Assembly: GCA_025363655.1 (NCBI GenBank)
Contig: JANYDK010000016.1
Span: 1 to 64,000 of the forward strand
Direction of reading: 5' to 3'
Source of the DNA: Deltaproteobacteria bacterium
Lineage (GTDB): Bacteria; Myxococcota_A; Polyangia; Polyangiales; JADJMO01
Length of the DNA stretch: 64,000 nt
This document shows, in pieces, positions 8,261-16,989 of the stretch. A program made the translations under genes and the position numbers. Under the pieces are notes generated by a model. That model was not told the DNA's origin. It did no database searches and saw only the letters and a program-made list of their open reading frames with translations. Numbering within the stretch: the stretch's first letter is position 1; every line of letters starts with the position of its first letter.

Positions 8261-9269
8261 GCTCGAAGGGCGGCGTCGTCTCGAGTTGATCGTAGGTGCA
8301 GTCTTTCGTCGGCTTGTCGCTGCGCCATCGTCGAAATTGCGCGGTGTGACGGAAGCGCTCGCCTTGCATGTGATCGTAGGCCACCTCGACGACCAGCTCG
8401 ACGCGCAGCGGCTCCCAATTGAGCGATTTGCCGCGACTCCATCGGCTCTGCGCGCCCGGTTTTCGTGAGGTTTCTTCTTCACCGGCCCACTCGCGCCACG
8501 GATGGGCCTCGAGCGCGTTCTCGCGGTAGGGCGCGAGGAAGCTCGTCAGCTCGCGTCGCTTCTCGTCGGTGAAGCTGGCCGTGACCCCGACGTGTTGCAG
8601 ACGATCGCCGTGGAAGAGCCCCAGGAGCAGCGACCCCACGGCCGTATTTTCCCCGTTTTTGTGCCAGCGAAAGCCGCCGACGACGCACTCGCAGGTGCGC
8701 TCGTGCTTCACCTTGAGCATGGTGCGCTTGTTCGACTGATAGGTGCCATCGAGCGCCTTCGCCATCACGCCATCGAGCCCCGCGCCCTCGAAGCGACGAA
8801 ACCAATCTTCGGCGAGCGCGCGATCGGTCGTCGCCGGAGTGATGTGAATCGGCGGCTTGGCCGATCGCACGAGCGTCTCGAGCCGCGCGCGACGATCGCG
8901 AAAGGGAACGCCGCGGAGATCTTCGTCACCGACGCAGAGCACGTCCCAGAAGACGACCGACGTCGGCGACTCCTTCGCCAAGAGGTTCACGCGCGAAGCC
9001 GCTGGATGCAGCCGATTCTGCAGCGCCTCGAAATCGAGCCCGTTGTCACGCGCGAGGACGATCTCGCCGTCGAGCACGCACCTCTCGGGGAGCGCTTCGA
9101 GGAGCGGCGCGCGGAGCTCGGGGAAGTAGCGCAGGAGCGGCTTCTCGTCGCGGCTCTGCAGCTGCAACTCGTCACCGTCGCGGAAGACGAGCGTGCGAAA
9201 GCCATCCCATTTCGGCTCGAAGAGCCAGTTGTCACCGGTGGGGAGGGTGTCGACGCGTTTGGCGAGCAT
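8217..9269 (-). CDS. ATP-dependent DNA ligase (LigC/LigD ligase-domain type)
   Basis: About 350 residues from the ATG at 9269 (LPMLAKRV is the usual beginning of these ligases). An open frame with a proline-rich N-terminus extends to an ATG at 9359, but that codon would share bases with the next gene start. The adenylation motif EPKWDGFR contains the AMP-accepting Lys. Further motifs are CVLDGEIVL, FWDVLCVGD, GLDGVMAKALDGTY and KVKHERTCECVVGGF, then an OB fold. Seals nicks in NHEJ or related repair. Its last 44 bp run through the end of the polymerase gene, so the two are converging antisense neighbours, unlike the fused LigD of many bacteria. Confidence 0.93.
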   Translation of the reverse strand: MLAKRVDTLPTGDNWLFEPKWDGFRTLVFRDGDELQLQSRDEKPLLRYFPELRAPLLEALPERCVLDGEIVLARDNGLDFEALQNRLHPAASRVNLLAKESPTSVVFWDVLCVGDEDLRGVPFRDRRARLETLVRSAKPPIHITPATTDRALAEDWFRRFEGAGLDGVMAKALDGTYQSNKRTMLKVKHERTCECVVGGFRWHKNGENTAVGSLLLGLFHGDRLQHVGVTASFTDEKRRELTSFLAPYRENALEAHPWREWAGEEETSRKPGAQSRWSRGKSLNWEPLRVELVVEVAYDHMQGERFRHTAQFRRWRSDKPTKDCTYDQLETTPPFELTEIFARDRPVTPG

Positions 9270-9357
9270 GGGGAGGAGGGGGGAGGGGACGGGGAGCACG
9301 GGGGGATGGTAGCGCGTGGGCGCAGGCGCGGGCGCGTCGTGGCAAACTGTCGGGCTC

Positions 9358-9915
9358 ATGCTCGATCACTTCGAACAGATGCGCGCGACCATCACCGAAG
9401 GCGAGCACGCGCGGGGCAGCACCGGCGACAACCCTTGGGTCGGATGCCTCATCGTCGACGCCTCGGGCGTCGTTCTCGCGCGTGGTCACACGCAAGGGCC
9501 AGGCGAGGATCACGCGGAAATTGCGGCCGTTCGTGAGGCGAAGGCGGCGGGACGATCGGTCGTCGGCGCGACGCTCTATTCGACGCTCGAGCCTTGTTCG
9601 TTTCATGGGCGGACTCCCGCTTGTGCGCATGTGGTGGTGCGGGAGCAGATCGCGCGGGTGGTGATTGGGATGCGCGATCCGCATCCGCGGGTCGATGGGG
9701 CGGGGATTCGGATCTTGCGGGAAGCGGGGCTCGAGGTCGTCGAAGGGGTCTGCGAGGACGAGGTGCGGAGGCAGCTCGGGGCGTGGGTGCTGATGCATCA
9801 TCCGCACGACGTGCGACTGCGCGCGGCGACGTTTGCGGAGGACGAGCGCGCCGCGCGGGTGGCAGAGACGTATGGGGTGGCGGCCGAGCGGGTGCGGGCG
9901 ATCCTCGCGGGCTGA
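9358..9915 (+). CDS. RibD-like deaminase domain protein
   Basis: 185 residues from the ATG at 9358. It contains the zinc cytidine-deaminase signature of RibD: DHAEIAAV (HAE) and EPCSFHGRTPACAH (PCxxxxxxPxC), preceded by NPWVGCLIV and GHTQGPGEDHAE. RibD deaminates 2,5-diamino-6-ribosylamino-4(3H)-pyrimidinone 5'-phosphate in riboflavin synthesis. The reductase half of RibD is missing; the C-terminus is only a short helical tail. It could be a deaminase-only RibD or a relative acting on another pyrimidine. No other rib genes are near. Confidence 0.82.
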   Translation: MLDHFEQMRATITEGEHARGSTGDNPWVGCLIVDASGVVLARGHTQGPGEDHAEIAAVREAKAAGRSVVGATLYSTLEPCSFHGRTPACAHVVVREQIARVVIGMRDPHPRVDGAGIRILREAGLEVVEGVCEDEVRRQLGAWVLMHHPHDVRLRAATFAEDERAARVAETYGVAAERVRAILAG

Positions 9916-9933
9916 TTGTACGAGAAAATAAGG

Positions 9934-9959
9934 CGAAATTCGTTGTCGGACGAATTTCG
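9934..9959. promoter_or_regulatory. Perfect 10-bp palindrome between genes
   Basis: CGAAATTCGT (9934-9943), six-base loop, ACGAATTTCG (9950-9959). It is conspicuously AT-rich in a GC-rich region and lies 19 bases after the RibD-like stop and about 57 bases before the lipoprotein start. No T-run follows, so a regulator-binding site is at least as likely as a terminator. Confidence 0.45.
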
Positions 9960-10015
9960 TGAAGGGGAGCCGGGCGACCTCGCATGGAGGGGTATCTACG
10001 TTCACGGAGGTTCCC

Positions 10016-11350
10016 ATGCGTGCCCGCTCACTCTTTCTGCCCAGCTTCTTCTTCGTCGTTTCGGCCTGCTCGAGCAAGGACCCCGCGCCCGCGAGCACGG
10101 CGGGCGCTGCGGACGACACCGGCGTGACGCCAGCGATCGATTCGGCGGTGCCAGGAGTCGATGCGTCGAAAGACGACACGCGACCGGCGACGGACACCAC
10201 GCCACCGTCGTGCGTGGAGACGGGCTGCGATGGGCTCGTGGCGCAGGAATGGGGGACATACACCTCCGTGCAAGGGACCGACGGGAAGACGCTCGGCGGC
10301 GTGCATCACGTCGACGAAGCGCTGCCTTCGTGGGTGCATCGTCGCAACTTCACCAACCCGAGCGAGTACTTCTTCGAGAAGCTCCCCGAGGAGCCGTTGC
10401 AGCAGCTCGAGACGCCGGTCATCTATTTCTGGTCGAAGAAGCCGATCGACGTCGAGGTGCAGGTTCGCTTCCCGCAGGGCGTCGTCGGTGAGTGGTATCC
10501 GGATGCGAAGACGTTCGCGCCGGCGATCGACTCGCTCACCAACGTCGCCAACGGCTCGATGACCTGGGACCTGAAGGTCGATCCGGGGATCTCGCCGTCG
10601 TCGTTCGCGCCGGTCGATCCGACCGAGATTTGGGCCCCGTCGCGCCACGTCGCCTCGACGCCGGTGCTCCTTCCCAACCTGAGCGGCGGCGGCGAGAGCG
10701 AGCAGTTCATCTTCTACCGCGGGCTCGGCACCTACGATGCGCCGATCTCGGTGACGTCGGGCGCCGATGGCGTGCTCCACGTGAAGAACGCCTCGAGCGA
10801 CGAGGTGCCGGCCGCGTTCGTGCTTCAGGTGATCGCGGACAAGGCCAAAATCGTGCCGATTGGTGCGCTTCATGCGGGCGCGACGCTCGACGTGACGCCG
10901 CCGGCAGCGACGCAACCGCTCGATACCTACGTCGTCGATGCGCAGCGCACGTTGAAGACCGCCCTCGTCGCCACTGGCCTCTACGACGACGTCGCGCAGG
11001 CGATGGTCGAGACGTGGACGCGGAGCTGGTTCAAGAACATGGGCCTCCGCGTGCTCTATGTCGCGCCTCGGAAGTGGACCGATGCTTGGCTGCCGACGAC
11101 CATCACGCCGACGCCGATCTCGCTCACGCGCACGCTCGTCGGACGGCTGGAGGTGATCACGCAGGCGGAGGAGACCGAGCTCGTCGCCAAGATTCGCGAG
11201 GCCGCGAAGACGCACGCCACCTTCGACATCGCCTCGCTCGGACGCTTCGCCGAACCGCGTCTGCGTCGCGCGCTGACGCTCCTGACGGCGCCGACCGATG
11301 ACCTCGTCTACGCCAAGGGTCTCATCGAGCAATCGCACGAACGTCCTTGA
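10016..11350 (+). CDS. Conserved secreted lipoprotein of unknown function
   Basis: 444 residues from the ATG at 10016. A type II signal peptide (basic MRAR, hydrophobic LFLPSFFFVVSAC) is followed by an Asp/Thr/Ala-rich linker of about 50 residues. The folded part begins with AQEWGTYTSVQGTDG and contains HHVDEALPSWVHRR, motifs I associate with uncharacterised secreted proteins of myxobacteria and planctomycetes. It contains many beta-rich segments and ends with a helical domain (AEETELVAKIREAAKT, RFAEPRLRRALTLL). No catalytic motif is recognised. Probably transcribed with the following cytochrome. Confidence 0.72.
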   Translation: MRARSLFLPSFFFVVSACSSKDPAPASTAGAADDTGVTPAIDSAVPGVDASKDDTRPATDTTPPSCVETGCDGLVAQEWGTYTSVQGTDGKTLGGVHHVDEALPSWVHRRNFTNPSEYFFEKLPEEPLQQLETPVIYFWSKKPIDVEVQVRFPQGVVGEWYPDAKTFAPAIDSLTNVANGSMTWDLKVDPGISPSSFAPVDPTEIWAPSRHVASTPVLLPNLSGGGESEQFIFYRGLGTYDAPISVTSGADGVLHVKNASSDEVPAAFVLQVIADKAKIVPIGALHAGATLDVTPPAATQPLDTYVVDAQRTLKTALVATGLYDDVAQAMVETWTRSWFKNMGLRVLYVAPRKWTDAWLPTTITPTPISLTRTLVGRLEVITQAEETELVAKIREAAKTHATFDIASLGRFAEPRLRRALTLLTAPTDDLVYAKGLIEQSHERP

Positions 11351-11421
11351 TTTTCAGCCAATCTCGCGCTGGTCGCGCGGGGGTGGTTGCTCGTGAAAGA
11401 GGTCCGTGGGAACGTCGCTTC

Positions 11422-12489
11422 GTGCGCGTCTCACGGACCTCGTTGCTCGTCGCGTTCGCGCTTTGCGCCTGCTCGTCGCACGCAGCCGAGGTCGTCGACT
11501 CTTCGGTGACGGACGGCAAGAGCGACGTGGCCGACGCACCTCAAGGGCACGACACGCGTGACTCGGGCACGCTCGTCGATGCGCCGGCTTTCACCGGTCC
11601 GAAGACGCTCGCCGAGACGGGGCTCTACTCCGACTTCGCGTCACGGACGCTCGCCGAAGGCGTCATCGCCTACGACGTGCGCTACCCGCTCTGGTCCGAC
11701 GGCGCAGGGAAGAATCGTCACCTGCTCCTCCCCAAGGGCACCCAAATCGACACGCACGATCTCGACGATTGGCGATTTCCGGTCGGCACCAAGCTCTGGA
11801 AAGAGTTCGAGCAAGGCGGCGTGCTCCTCGAGACGCGCTACCTCGAGAAGAAATCGGCAGCTCCCGGCGCGGATTCGTGGCTGATGGTCTCGTATGCGTG
11901 GAACGCGGATCACAGCGCGGCTCTCGCGGTGCCTTCGGGCGTCACCGGCGCGCTCGGAACGAGCTGGGACATTCCCGATCAAGACGCCTGCGTGCAATGC
12001 CACGAGGGCGTGATCGACACGGTGATCGGCGTCAGCGCGATGCAACTCGGGCGCGCGAGCGGGAAGGGACCGCTGAGCGATCTGGTGGCGCGGGGGCTCC
12101 TCAGCGATCCGCCGAGCGCAGAGCCGCAGCCTCCCGGCACCGGCGTCGTGCAAGATGCGCTCGGGTACCTCCACGGCAACTGCGGCCACTGTCACAACGA
12201 CACGAGCCCGCTCGCCGGCGTGAGGAAGATGCGCTTGCGTCTGCGCGTCGCCGACACCACGCCCGAGAGCACGCCGACGTACACGACGGCGATCGACGCG
12301 CCGATGACGCATCAATGGGATGGCGGAGCGAACCTCGGCATCGTCCGTGGCGATCCAGACCATAGTCAGGTTTTTTATCGAATGAGCCATCGTGGCGATG
12401 GCTACGAGATGCCGCCGGTGGGCTCGAAGGTCGTCGACGCGTCGGCGGCCGAGGTGATACGCGCATGGATCACCGGCCTCGCACCGTGA
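11422..12489 (+). CDS. Dihaem c-type cytochrome lipoprotein
   Basis: About 355 residues from the GTG at 11422, giving a good lipoprotein signal (MRVSRTSLLVAFALCAC). A TTG at 11347 is a weaker alternative. Two haem c attachment sites are visible, CVQCHEG and CGHCHND, and a possible distal Met in YEMPPVGS. Upstream, PLWSDGAGKNRHLLLPKGT and WRFPVGTKLWKEF match a family of secreted proteins often annotated as SO2930-type dihaem cytochromes. Likely transfers electrons in the periplasm or outer membrane. The partner is unknown. Confidence 0.82.
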   Translation: MRVSRTSLLVAFALCACSSHAAEVVDSSVTDGKSDVADAPQGHDTRDSGTLVDAPAFTGPKTLAETGLYSDFASRTLAEGVIAYDVRYPLWSDGAGKNRHLLLPKGTQIDTHDLDDWRFPVGTKLWKEFEQGGVLLETRYLEKKSAAPGADSWLMVSYAWNADHSAALAVPSGVTGALGTSWDIPDQDACVQCHEGVIDTVIGVSAMQLGRASGKGPLSDLVARGLLSDPPSAEPQPPGTGVVQDALGYLHGNCGHCHNDTSPLAGVRKMRLRLRVADTTPESTPTYTTAIDAPMTHQWDGGANLGIVRGDPDHSQVFYRMSHRGDGYEMPPVGSKVVDASAAEVIRAWITGLAP

Positions 12490-12525
12490 ACGCAATATCT
12501 CGCTGACGCCGCGCGTTGCACGGGC

Positions 12526-13233
12526 ATGGACGAGGCCGCCCCGCGACCGCTGGTCGTCGTGTCGTGGAACATCCAGAAGGGCATCGGTGTCGACTTGCGG
12601 CGCGATCTCGGTCGCACTGCGTCGGTGCTCGCTCGACTCGATGCCGACGTGATCGGTTTGCAAGAAGTGCTGCGCCGCGCGGGCGACGATCACGCGGAAA
12701 AACTAGCCCATGCGCTCTCGATGCAGCTCGCGTGGGGGCGCGCACGCGACGTCAGCGATGGCGAATACGGCAACGCGCTCCTCGTCCGCGGGACGGCCTC
12801 GCCGGTGGCGGTGCACGACCTGGCGATCGGTCGGCGCGAACGTCGTGTCTGTCTGGAGGTGATGGCGACGCCGACAGGGCGTCCGGCGCTGCGCGTCTTC
12901 GTCTGCCACTTCGGGCTCGGGTTCTCCGAGCGTGCGCAACAAGCGACGCGACTCGAGGCCATTCTCGCGCCCTCGCGGCACGAGCACGGGCGCGTGGTGA
13001 TGGGTGACTTCAACGAGTGGCACGACGGACCGGTGCGAAAGCTCCTCGCCCGCACCTTCCCGCATTTGCCGCCGACGCGGCCGACGCACCCCTCGCCGCT
13101 CCCGATGTTCTCGCTCGATCGTCTGGCGTGGGACGAAACGCTCGAAGGCGAGGTGACCGTCGAGAAGGTCTCGGGCGCGTCCGATCACCGAGCGTTGCGC
13201 GCGCGACTCTCGCAGCGCGGTCGGGCTGCGTAG
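12526..13233 (+). CDS. Endonuclease/exonuclease/phosphatase family hydrolase
   Basis: 235 residues with the EEP fold signatures in order: VVSWNIQKGIG (Asn), GLQEVL (metal-binding Glu), VCHFGLGFSERAQQATRL (His), MGDFNEW (Asp-Asn) and GASDHRALRA (terminal Asp-His). Members cleave phosphodiesters in nucleic acids, sphingomyelin or phosphoinositides; the substrate cannot be told from sequence. There is no signal peptide, so it is cytoplasmic. Confidence 0.9.
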   Translation: MDEAAPRPLVVVSWNIQKGIGVDLRRDLGRTASVLARLDADVIGLQEVLRRAGDDHAEKLAHALSMQLAWGRARDVSDGEYGNALLVRGTASPVAVHDLAIGRRERRVCLEVMATPTGRPALRVFVCHFGLGFSERAQQATRLEAILAPSRHEHGRVVMGDFNEWHDGPVRKLLARTFPHLPPTRPTHPSPLPMFSLDRLAWDETLEGEVTVEKVSGASDHRALRARLSQRGRAA

Positions 13234-13244
13234 AAGACGCGTGA

Positions 13245-13655
13245 TCAGACCGCGAGGGCGGCCTTGGTCATCCAGCGACGCAGCTCGGCAGGGGGCATCA
13301 CGCCGCTGTGACGCGCCAGCTCGGCGCCGCCGGCGAAGAGCACGAAGGTGGGAATGCTCTGGATTTGCACGCGCGTGGCGAGCGCCTTGTCGGTGTCGAT
13401 GTCGAATTTGAGGACCACGAGGTGGCCCTTCATCCCCTTGGCGACTTGCTCGACGATCGGGCTCGCGGTCTTGCAGGGGCCGCACCACTCGGCCCAAAAG
13501 TCGACGAGGATGGGCACCGGAGATTCGCTGATGGCGCGGAGCAGACCGGCACCGTCGACGTCTTGCGGTGTGCCCGATTGATCGAGCGGATCGCCGCAGA
13601 CGATGCACTTGTCTTCGTCACCAAAGGCGCCACAGGTGCAGCGGAAGAAGCCCAT
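13245..13655 (-). CDS. Thioredoxin with N-terminal zinc-binding Cys motif
   Basis: 136 residues from the ATG at 13655 (ORF can extend to 13703 but the first 16 residues look non-coding). An N-terminal CTC...CIVC cluster resembles the zinc finger of thioredoxin 2. The thioredoxin fold follows with active site DFWAEWCGPCK, the cis-Pro in QSIPTFVLF, and FDIDTDKALA. General disulfide reductase, possibly stress-induced like TrxC. Convergent with the EEP gene (11 bp apart) and divergent from the VIT-VWA gene. Confidence 0.9.
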   Translation of the reverse strand: MGFFRCTCGAFGDEDKCIVCGDPLDQSGTPQDVDGAGLLRAISESPVPILVDFWAEWCGPCKTASPIVEQVAKGMKGHLVVLKFDIDTDKALATRVQIQSIPTFVLFAGGAELARHSGVMPPAELRRWMTKAALAV

Positions 13656-13801
13656 GGCGCTTCGTAGATGCGTGCTGTCACGACGACAAGCCGTTCGCAC
13701 CAAAGTGTGCCGACGGCGAAAAAAAGGGCGGAGTACGATTTCTTGTCACCAGCTTGGTCCCTCCCCCGTTGGCCCGGTGAACCCACTCGGAGGGACTCAC
13801 C

Positions 13802-16078
13802 ATGATGACCACGAACGCGACTTCTTCGATCTCCCCTGCTCCCGCGCACCTCAGCCAAGGGGGACGCCTCGTCTCGGCCGAGGGACAGACGCTCCCGCTC
13901 CTCGGCACGTCGATCGGGCTCGACGCCTTCGGCGGCATCGCCCGCGTCACGCTCGAACAACGTTTTCGCAACGTGCACGCCGAGCCCCTCGCGGTCACCT
14001 ACAGCTTGCCGCTCCCTGCCGACGGCGCCGTCAGCGGCTTCTCGTTCCGCATCGGCGCCGTTCGCACGGTCGGAGCGATCGACAAGCGCGCGAGCGCCCG
14101 CGAACGCTACGAAGCGGCGCTGATCGACGGCCGGAGCGCGGCGATCCTCGAGCAAGATCGCTCGAGCCTCTTCACGCAAGAAATCGGCAACATCCCGCCC
14201 GGTGAAGAGGTGATCGTCGAGGTGATGGTCGATCAGCGCCTTCGTTGGCTCGACGAGGGCGCGTGGGAGTGGCGCTTTCCCACCGTCGTCGCGCCCCGAT
14301 TTCTCGGCGAAGATGGGCGCGTGGCCGACGCCGCGCGGGTCACGCACGACGTCGCCGAGGGCGAGCTCGACGCGCGCTTCACCATCGGCTGCGCGATCCG
14401 CGACGGCCTCGCGCAAGATCGGTCGCCGGAGTCACCTTCGCACGCCTTGAAGACCAAGCTCGGCGAGGGGGCGACGCGTGTCGAGCTGCACGAAAAGGCC
14501 GGAGCGCGCCTCGATCGTGACGTGGTTGTGCGCTGGATGGTGGCGACGCCGAAGATCGGGCTCACGCTCGATACCGGACGCGCGTCCGACGATCGTGGCG
14601 TCCGCGCGGCGGGCAAGCACACGCATGGTCTGCTCACGGTGGTTCCTCCGGCGCCAAAGGCCGAGCGTCGCGCCGGCGTCGTTCCGCGCGATCTGATCGT
14701 GCTCCTCGACACCAGCGGCTCGATGTCCGGCGAGCCCATCGACCAGGCCGTGCGCGTGACGACCGCGCTCGTCGATACCCTCCGCGATCACGATCGACTG
14801 GAGCTCATCACCTTCGGCGACGCGCCGGAACGCTGGAAAAAAGAGGCGATCATCGCTTCGGCAGCGGCGCGCAAAGAGGCGGTCGCTTGGCTTCGCAGCC
14901 GTCGTGCGTCGGGAGGAACCGAGATGCGCGCCGGCATCATGGAGGCGCTCACCGGGCTTCGTGACGACGCGCAACGCCAAGTGGTGCTCATCACCGACGG
15001 CCTCATCGGCTTCGAGTCGCAGGTCGTGGCGGCGATCTGCGATCGGCTGCCGAAGGGTTCGCGCGTGCACACCGTCGGCGTCGGCTCTGCCGTCAATCGC
15101 TCGCTCACCGGACCGGCAGCGCGCGCGGGGCATGGGCTCGAGGTCATCGTCGGCATCGGCGAAGATCCGGAACGCGCTGCTTCGCGTCTGGTCGCGCGCA
15201 CGGCCGAGCCGATCGTCGTCGACCTGGTCGTCGAGGGCTCGGCGCTCGTCGAGCATGCGCCGGCGAAGCTGCCCGATCTCTTCGCGGGGGCTCCGGCGCT
15301 GATCGCGCTCGCGCTTCGCCCCGAGGGCGGCGATCTGTGCGTGCGGGGTCGAACGCGTGAAGGGACGTGGGAACGTCGGATGAAGGTGCCGGCGCGCGCC
15401 GCAGGAGAAGGAAACGCCGCGGTCGTCGCCCTCTTCGGTCGAGAAGCAGTGGAAGACCTCGAGACGCGACTCGCGGCGGGCAGCGACAAGCGCGAGATCG
15501 ATGCGACGATCGAACGCATCGGGCTCGAGCATCGAATCGCGACGCGGCTGACGTCGTGGATCGCGGTGACCGAAGAGCGCACGGTCGATCCGGACGACGC
15601 GCTCCGCCGCGAGCGCATGCCGCACGAGCTGCCGTACGGCATGTCTGCCGAGGGACTCGGGCTGCGCAGGCCGACGACGACGGCGCCGATGCACGCCGCG
15701 CCGATGACAGAGCTCGGCCTCCTCTCGCTCGGTGCGCCGGCCGGAATGCCGATGCCTGCTCCGATGGCGATGCCTGCTCCGATGGCGATGCGGCCCGCGT
15801 CACCGATGCGCGCGCACTCGGAACGCGCGAAGAGTGCGGCATACGCCGGGCCCCCGCCGCCAGCGCAGGGAGCAGCGCCGCCGGCACCCGCGACCTACTC
15901 GGCACCGTCGAACATCGCGAAACCGATGAGCGCTCCTTTGCCGCAGGCGCCGTCCGAGATGCGAGAGCAAGCGCTGCTCCCGCGGAAGAACCTCCGCTCG
16001 CGGATCCTCGGCTTCTTGGTGCTCTTGCTCCTCGCCCTCGCGCTGGTCGCGCTGATCGTGTTCCTCCTCCGACGCTGA
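13802..16078 (+). CDS. VIT and VWA domain membrane protein
   Basis: 758 residues, start supported by GGAGGG ten bases upstream. Residues about 20-150 form a vault protein inter-alpha-trypsin domain (GGIARVTLEQRFRN, DKRASARERYEAAL, SLFTQEIGNIPPGEEV). Residues about 295-470 are a von Willebrand A domain with intact MIDAS (DTSGSMSGE) and TDGLIGFE. A Pro/Ala/Met-rich linker with a 15-bp coding repeat (PMPAPMAMPAPMAM) precedes a C-terminal membrane span (ILGFLVLLLLALALVALIVF), so the domains are probably cytoplasmic and tail-anchored. Similar VIT-VWA proteins are common in myxobacteria; function unknown, probably protein-binding scaffold. Leads an operon with an ECF sigma factor. Confidence 0.88.
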   Translation: MMTTNATSSISPAPAHLSQGGRLVSAEGQTLPLLGTSIGLDAFGGIARVTLEQRFRNVHAEPLAVTYSLPLPADGAVSGFSFRIGAVRTVGAIDKRASARERYEAALIDGRSAAILEQDRSSLFTQEIGNIPPGEEVIVEVMVDQRLRWLDEGAWEWRFPTVVAPRFLGEDGRVADAARVTHDVAEGELDARFTIGCAIRDGLAQDRSPESPSHALKTKLGEGATRVELHEKAGARLDRDVVVRWMVATPKIGLTLDTGRASDDRGVRAAGKHTHGLLTVVPPAPKAERRAGVVPRDLIVLLDTSGSMSGEPIDQAVRVTTALVDTLRDHDRLELITFGDAPERWKKEAIIASAAARKEAVAWLRSRRASGGTEMRAGIMEALTGLRDDAQRQVVLITDGLIGFESQVVAAICDRLPKGSRVHTVGVGSAVNRSLTGPAARAGHGLEVIVGIGEDPERAASRLVARTAEPIVVDLVVEGSALVEHAPAKLPDLFAGAPALIALALRPEGGDLCVRGRTREGTWERRMKVPARAAGEGNAAVVALFGREAVEDLETRLAAGSDKREIDATIERIGLEHRIATRLTSWIAVTEERTVDPDDALRRERMPHELPYGMSAEGLGLRRPTTTAPMHAAPMTELGLLSLGAPAGMPMPAPMAMPAPMAMRPASPMRAHSERAKSAAYAGPPPPAQGAAPPAPATYSAPSNIAKPMSAPLPQAPSEMREQALLPRKNLRSRILGFLVLLLLALALVALIVFLLRR

Positions 16079-16113
16079 AGCGAAATGCGAAGCTGACTTC
16101 GAGAGAAGGGACG

Positions 16114-16686
16114 ATGGACGACCTCGACGTGCACCTCTCGGCGATCGTCGTCGGCGACGCCGCTGCCTTCGGGCGGTGGCTCGCCTGCGCCGAAGCGCCC
16201 GTCCGCGCGAGCCTGCGCTCGTTCGCCGCCAAGGTCGACGTCGAGGCGGTGCTCCAAGAAGCGCTCCTGCGCACGTGGCAGGTGGCGCCCAATCACAAGC
16301 CGGATGGCCGAGAAAATAGCCTTCTTCGCTTGTCGAAGCGCATCGCGAAGAACCACGCCATCGACGAGACGCGGCGCGCACGTTCGACGCCGATGGAAGA
16401 AGAGTCGCTCGAGCGCGCGGTGTCGGATGCCGACGTGGGGACGGCGGCGACGCCCGATCCGTTCTTGCGCCGGTGGATCGAACATTGCCGCGCGCTCCTC
16501 GCAGGCAAGCCCGCCGAGGCGCTGACGGCGCGTCTCGAGAACGCCGGAGCCGATGCCGACGAGACGCTCGCCGAGCATCTCGGAATGCGTCTCAATACTT
16601 TTCTCCAGAACGTCACCCGCGCGCGCAAGCAGCTCGCCGAGTGCCTGGCGAAGCGGAAGATCGATCTCGAGACGGAGATGCGGTGA
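16114..16686 (+). CDS. ECF-type RNA polymerase sigma factor
   Basis: 190 residues from the ATG at 16114 (GAGAGAAGG before it). Region 2 is visible in FGRWLACAEAPVRASLRSFAA and the acidic helix VEAVLQEALLRTWQVAP; LLRLSKRIAKNHAIDETRR continues it. Region 4 is the helix pair ADETLAEHLGMRLNTFLQ-NVTRARKQLAECL. Lies 35 bp after the VIT-VWA gene, and its TGA overlaps the start of the next small gene. No typical zinc anti-sigma gene is adjacent; the 80-residue protein that follows is the candidate partner. Confidence 0.82.
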   Translation: MDDLDVHLSAIVVGDAAAFGRWLACAEAPVRASLRSFAAKVDVEAVLQEALLRTWQVAPNHKPDGRENSLLRLSKRIAKNHAIDETRRARSTPMEEESLERAVSDADVGTAATPDPFLRRWIEHCRALLAGKPAEALTARLENAGADADETLAEHLGMRLNTFLQNVTRARKQLAECLAKRKIDLETEMR

Positions 16687-16928
16687 TGGGCGATCCGGGC
16701 AAAGACCGCGAGACCTTGATCGAGCGCGTGGTGAGCGCATTTCGCGCGCGCGACCCGCACGGCGCGGTGAGGACCAGCCCCGCGTGGCACGATCTCGACG
16801 AGAGCGGTCGCGTCGAGGCCTTCGACCTTGCCGAGAAAATGCGAATGATGGAGGCGGCGATCGATGGCGAAGGCCTCTCGACCACGGCGCGCGCCGTGCT
16901 CCGACGAATCAGCTCGAGCTCGAGTTAG
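16686..16928 (+). CDS. Small conserved-looking protein coupled to the sigma factor
   Basis: 80 residues starting at the ATG inside the TGATG overlap with the sigma gene. Mostly helical and charged (DRETLIERVVSAFRARD, EAFDLAEKMRMMEAAIDGE) and ends in a run of serines. No membrane span and no Cys/His zinc motif, so not a classical anti-sigma domain. Tight coupling suggests a role in controlling or assisting the sigma factor. Could belong to a myxobacterial-specific family. Confidence 0.65.
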   Translation: MGDPGKDRETLIERVVSAFRARDPHGAVRTSPAWHDLDESGRVEAFDLAEKMRMMEAAIDGEGLSTTARAVLRRISSSSS

Positions 16929-16989
16929 AGCATGATGCGCACCGACGTCGCACGCGCCCGCTTCGCTTCGTACCTCTGGCGATCGCTCG

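Noticed and set aside
8217-9359. Ligase start at 9359
   Set aside because: It would share its start bases with the divergent deaminase gene and adds a proline-rich stretch unlike the family; 9269 fits the usual N-terminus.
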